From positions 1 to 5,857 of the forward strand of contig DOWI01000389.1 of assembly GCA_003519645.1 (NCBI GenBank): a DNA stretch of 5,857 nucleotides, written 5' to 3'. Made by a program: the position numbers and the translations under genes. The notes under the pieces were generated by a model. That model was not told the DNA's origin. It worked only from the letters and a program-made list of their open reading frames with translations, and ran no database searches. Positions 4,786 to 5,857 of this stretch are shown here, piece by piece. Each line of letters starts with the position of its first letter. The first letter of the stretch is position 1. The DNA comes from Oscillospiraceae bacterium (GTDB taxonomy: Bacteria; Bacillota_A; Clostridia; Oscillospirales; Acutalibacteraceae).

Positions 4786-5583
4786 ATGAGTATTCCCTTA
4801 TTTAAGACAACCATTAAAAACAACTGGCTTCTGCTGCTGATCTTCTTCGGTGTGCTGACGATGTATATGACAATCATGATTTCCATGTACAATCCCGACG
4901 ATATGCAGGCCATCACCTCTATGCTGGAGCTGTTCCCGGAGGAAATGATGAATGCCATGGGGTTTTCGGGTGCCGTCACCGATCTCACCGGTTATCTTGC
5001 CAGCTGGTTATACGGCTTGCTGATGTTCGGTTTTCCGATGGTATATTGTATTATTCTCGGCAATAAGCTGGTTGCAAAAAAGGTTGACAACGGTTCCATG
5101 GCGTATTTATTATCCACCCCCGCTTCAAGAACAAAAATTATTGTTACACAGGGTGTCTATGCGCTTTTATCGGTTGTATTGTTGTTTGCCGCACTGTTCG
5201 GCGTCGGGGTAGTGACCAGCATCGCAATGTTTCCCGATCTTCTTGATATCGGCGCATTTTTTAAGTTGAATGTACTTACCATGCTGATTAATATGGCGAT
5301 CATTATGATTACCTTCTTTTTTTCTTGTCTGTTTAACGATACAAAGTATTCCCTCGGCTTTGGTGCGGGATTCCCCATTCTATTCTTGCTTATGAATATG
5401 CTGGGCGGCGCCTCCGACAAACTGGAAATATTAAAAAAGCTTTCGATATACGGTTTGCAAGATCCGGTAGAGCTTGTTCACGACAAAGATGCTTTGGGGT
5501 TGGATCTTTTTTTTGCAGGGATTATTGCTTTATTATTCTTGGCAAGCGTGCTTGTTTTCAGAAGAAAAAGACTTCCTCTGTAA
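4786..5583 (+). CDS. ABC-2 type transporter permease
   Basis: A 265-residue integral membrane protein that partners the upstream ATPase. I see six membrane segments at about residues 14-34, 72-93, 123-148, 160-182, 189-208 and 240-258. The basic N-terminus (KTTIKNN) and the C-terminal RRKKR-like tail (RRKRLPL) are both expected in the cytoplasm. The long first outside loop (about 35-70) is acidic and Met-rich. The stretch 94-120 (NKLVAKKVDNGSMAYLLSTPASR) contains the 'LLSTPASR' motif typical of ABC-2 permeases, in the segment that couples to the ATPase. The start at 4786 is chosen because AAAGGA lies 11 bases upstream and the protein then begins just before helix 1. The frame is open upstream to 4663, overlapping the ATPase, but those residues look non-coding. 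An in-frame ATG at 4774 sits on top of the ribosome site and is less likely. Substrate unknown. Confidence 0.92.
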   Translation: MSIPLFKTTIKNNWLLLLIFFGVLTMYMTIMISMYNPDDMQAITSMLELFPEEMMNAMGFSGAVTDLTGYLASWLYGLLMFGFPMVYCIILGNKLVAKKVDNGSMAYLLSTPASRTKIIVTQGVYALLSVVLLFAALFGVGVVTSIAMFPDLLDIGAFFKLNVLTMLINMAIIMITFFFSCLFNDTKYSLGFGAGFPILFLLMNMLGGASDKLEILKKLSIYGLQDPVELVHDKDALGLDLFFAGIIALLFLASVLVFRRKRLPL

Positions 5584-5639
5584 AAACGGTTTTCTCACAA
5601 AAATTCAATATCTGCATCAAAGTGAATACAAGCGTTTTT

Positions 5640-5671
5640 AGGAGAGGCTGCATAATGCGGCCTCTCCTTTT
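5640..5671 (+). terminator. Rho-independent terminator of the ABC operon
   Basis: AGGAGAGGCTGC (5640-5651) and GCGGCCTCTCCT (5657-5668) form a 12-base-pair stem with one G-U wobble and an ATAAT loop, followed by TTTT. The shorter AAAAACG (5582-5588) / CGTTTTT (5633-5639) repeat just upstream could form an outer, competing fold. It lies 56 bases after the permease stop and is oriented only for the + strand. Confidence 0.92.
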
Positions 5672-5736
5672 AAAAAATCAAATTTCGCTAAAATAGTGCT
5701 ATTCCCATCTGTTTTCTTACTATTTCTACTAAATCA

Positions 5737-5765
5737 TTGAAAATCTTTGTTTTGCATGCTAAAAT
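5737..5765 (+). promoter_or_regulatory. Sigma-A promoter with extended -10 for a gene at the right edge
   Basis: TTGAAA (5737-5742) and TAAAAT (5760-5765) are exactly 17 bases apart, with an extended -10 TG at 5757-5758. Each box is one base from consensus. It points at the candidate start codon at 5834. Confidence 0.7.
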
Positions 5766-5771
5766 GGTGGA

Positions 5772-5792
5772 AAGCTAAACCATCCTTAGCTT
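5772..5792 (+). promoter_or_regulatory. Leader hairpin downstream of the right-edge promoter
   Basis: AAGCTAA (5772-5778) and TTAGCTT (5786-5792) form a perfect seven-base-pair stem with a seven-base loop, right at or just after the predicted transcription start. ATGGT (5764-5768) could pair instead with ACCAT (5779-5783), which lies in that loop, so the two folds overlap. No U-tract follows. It could be an operator dyad or a leader stem. Confidence 0.35.
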
Positions 5793-5833
5793 CAGTCAAT
5801 GGATATATGCTTTAAATAAGCTGGGTGAAACCA

Positions 5834-5857
5834 ATGTATTTTGGAAGCGTTCGTTTT
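5834..5857 (+). CDS. Probable start of a further gene, cut by window end
   Basis: An ATG at 5834 opens a frame reading MYFGSVRF to the edge. It follows a strong promoter by about 60-65 bases and a modest GGTGA ribosome site (5824-5828) five bases upstream. Only eight codons are visible. The aromatic and basic start would fit a short cytoplasmic stretch before a membrane anchor, but the product cannot be named. Confidence 0.45.

Overview
The window looks like chromosomal DNA of a spore-forming or related Firmicute, most likely a member of the Clostridia. This is inferred from the moderately AT-rich composition, the strong AGGAGG-type ribosome binding sites that support TTG and GTG starts, the sigma-A promoters with extended -10 boxes, the compact U-tailed terminators, and the protein flavour (a LigD-type primase-polymerase, a coat-like cupin, a two-gene ABC-2 exporter). 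I cannot name the species. No rRNA, tRNA, CRISPR array, transposase or phage gene is visible.

Layout from left to right. (1) The window opens inside the polymerase domain of a LigD-type NHEJ repair protein, which ends at 491. (2) A 267-base gap holds a perfect 17-bp inverted repeat, probably the ligD terminator or a structured element, then two overlapping extended -10 promoters. (3) A 489-residue protein starts at a TTG at 759. It appears to have three parts: a helical N-terminus, a degenerate Rossmann-like nucleotide-sugar-type middle, and an SGNH hydrolase-like C-terminus. It ends in a bidirectional-looking terminator. (4) A cupin protein is encoded on the minus strand (2305-2832), convergent with gene 3; its start is moved downstream of the longest open frame. 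(5) Two small uncharacterised genes converge: a 60-residue basic/polar protein on + (3081-3263) and a 92-residue protein on - (3340-3618). A clear hairpin terminator lies between them. (6) An ABC exporter operon on + has an ATPase (GTG start, 3819) and a six-helix ABC-2 permease (4786-5583). It is driven by a promoter whose -35/-10 spacer carries an operator-like dyad, and it is closed by a strong terminator at 5640-5671. (7) The last 186 bases hold a good sigma-A promoter and the probable first eight codons of another + strand gene (from 5834).

The genes do not form one pathway. The only clear functional unit is the ATPase-permease pair; the others look like single-gene transcription units, each with its own signals. 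I did not find convincing evidence of a new multi-gene system. The least ordinary items are the 489-residue SGNH-like protein, the operator-like dyad in the ABC promoter, the long perfect hairpin at 556-607, and the two unrecognised small proteins.
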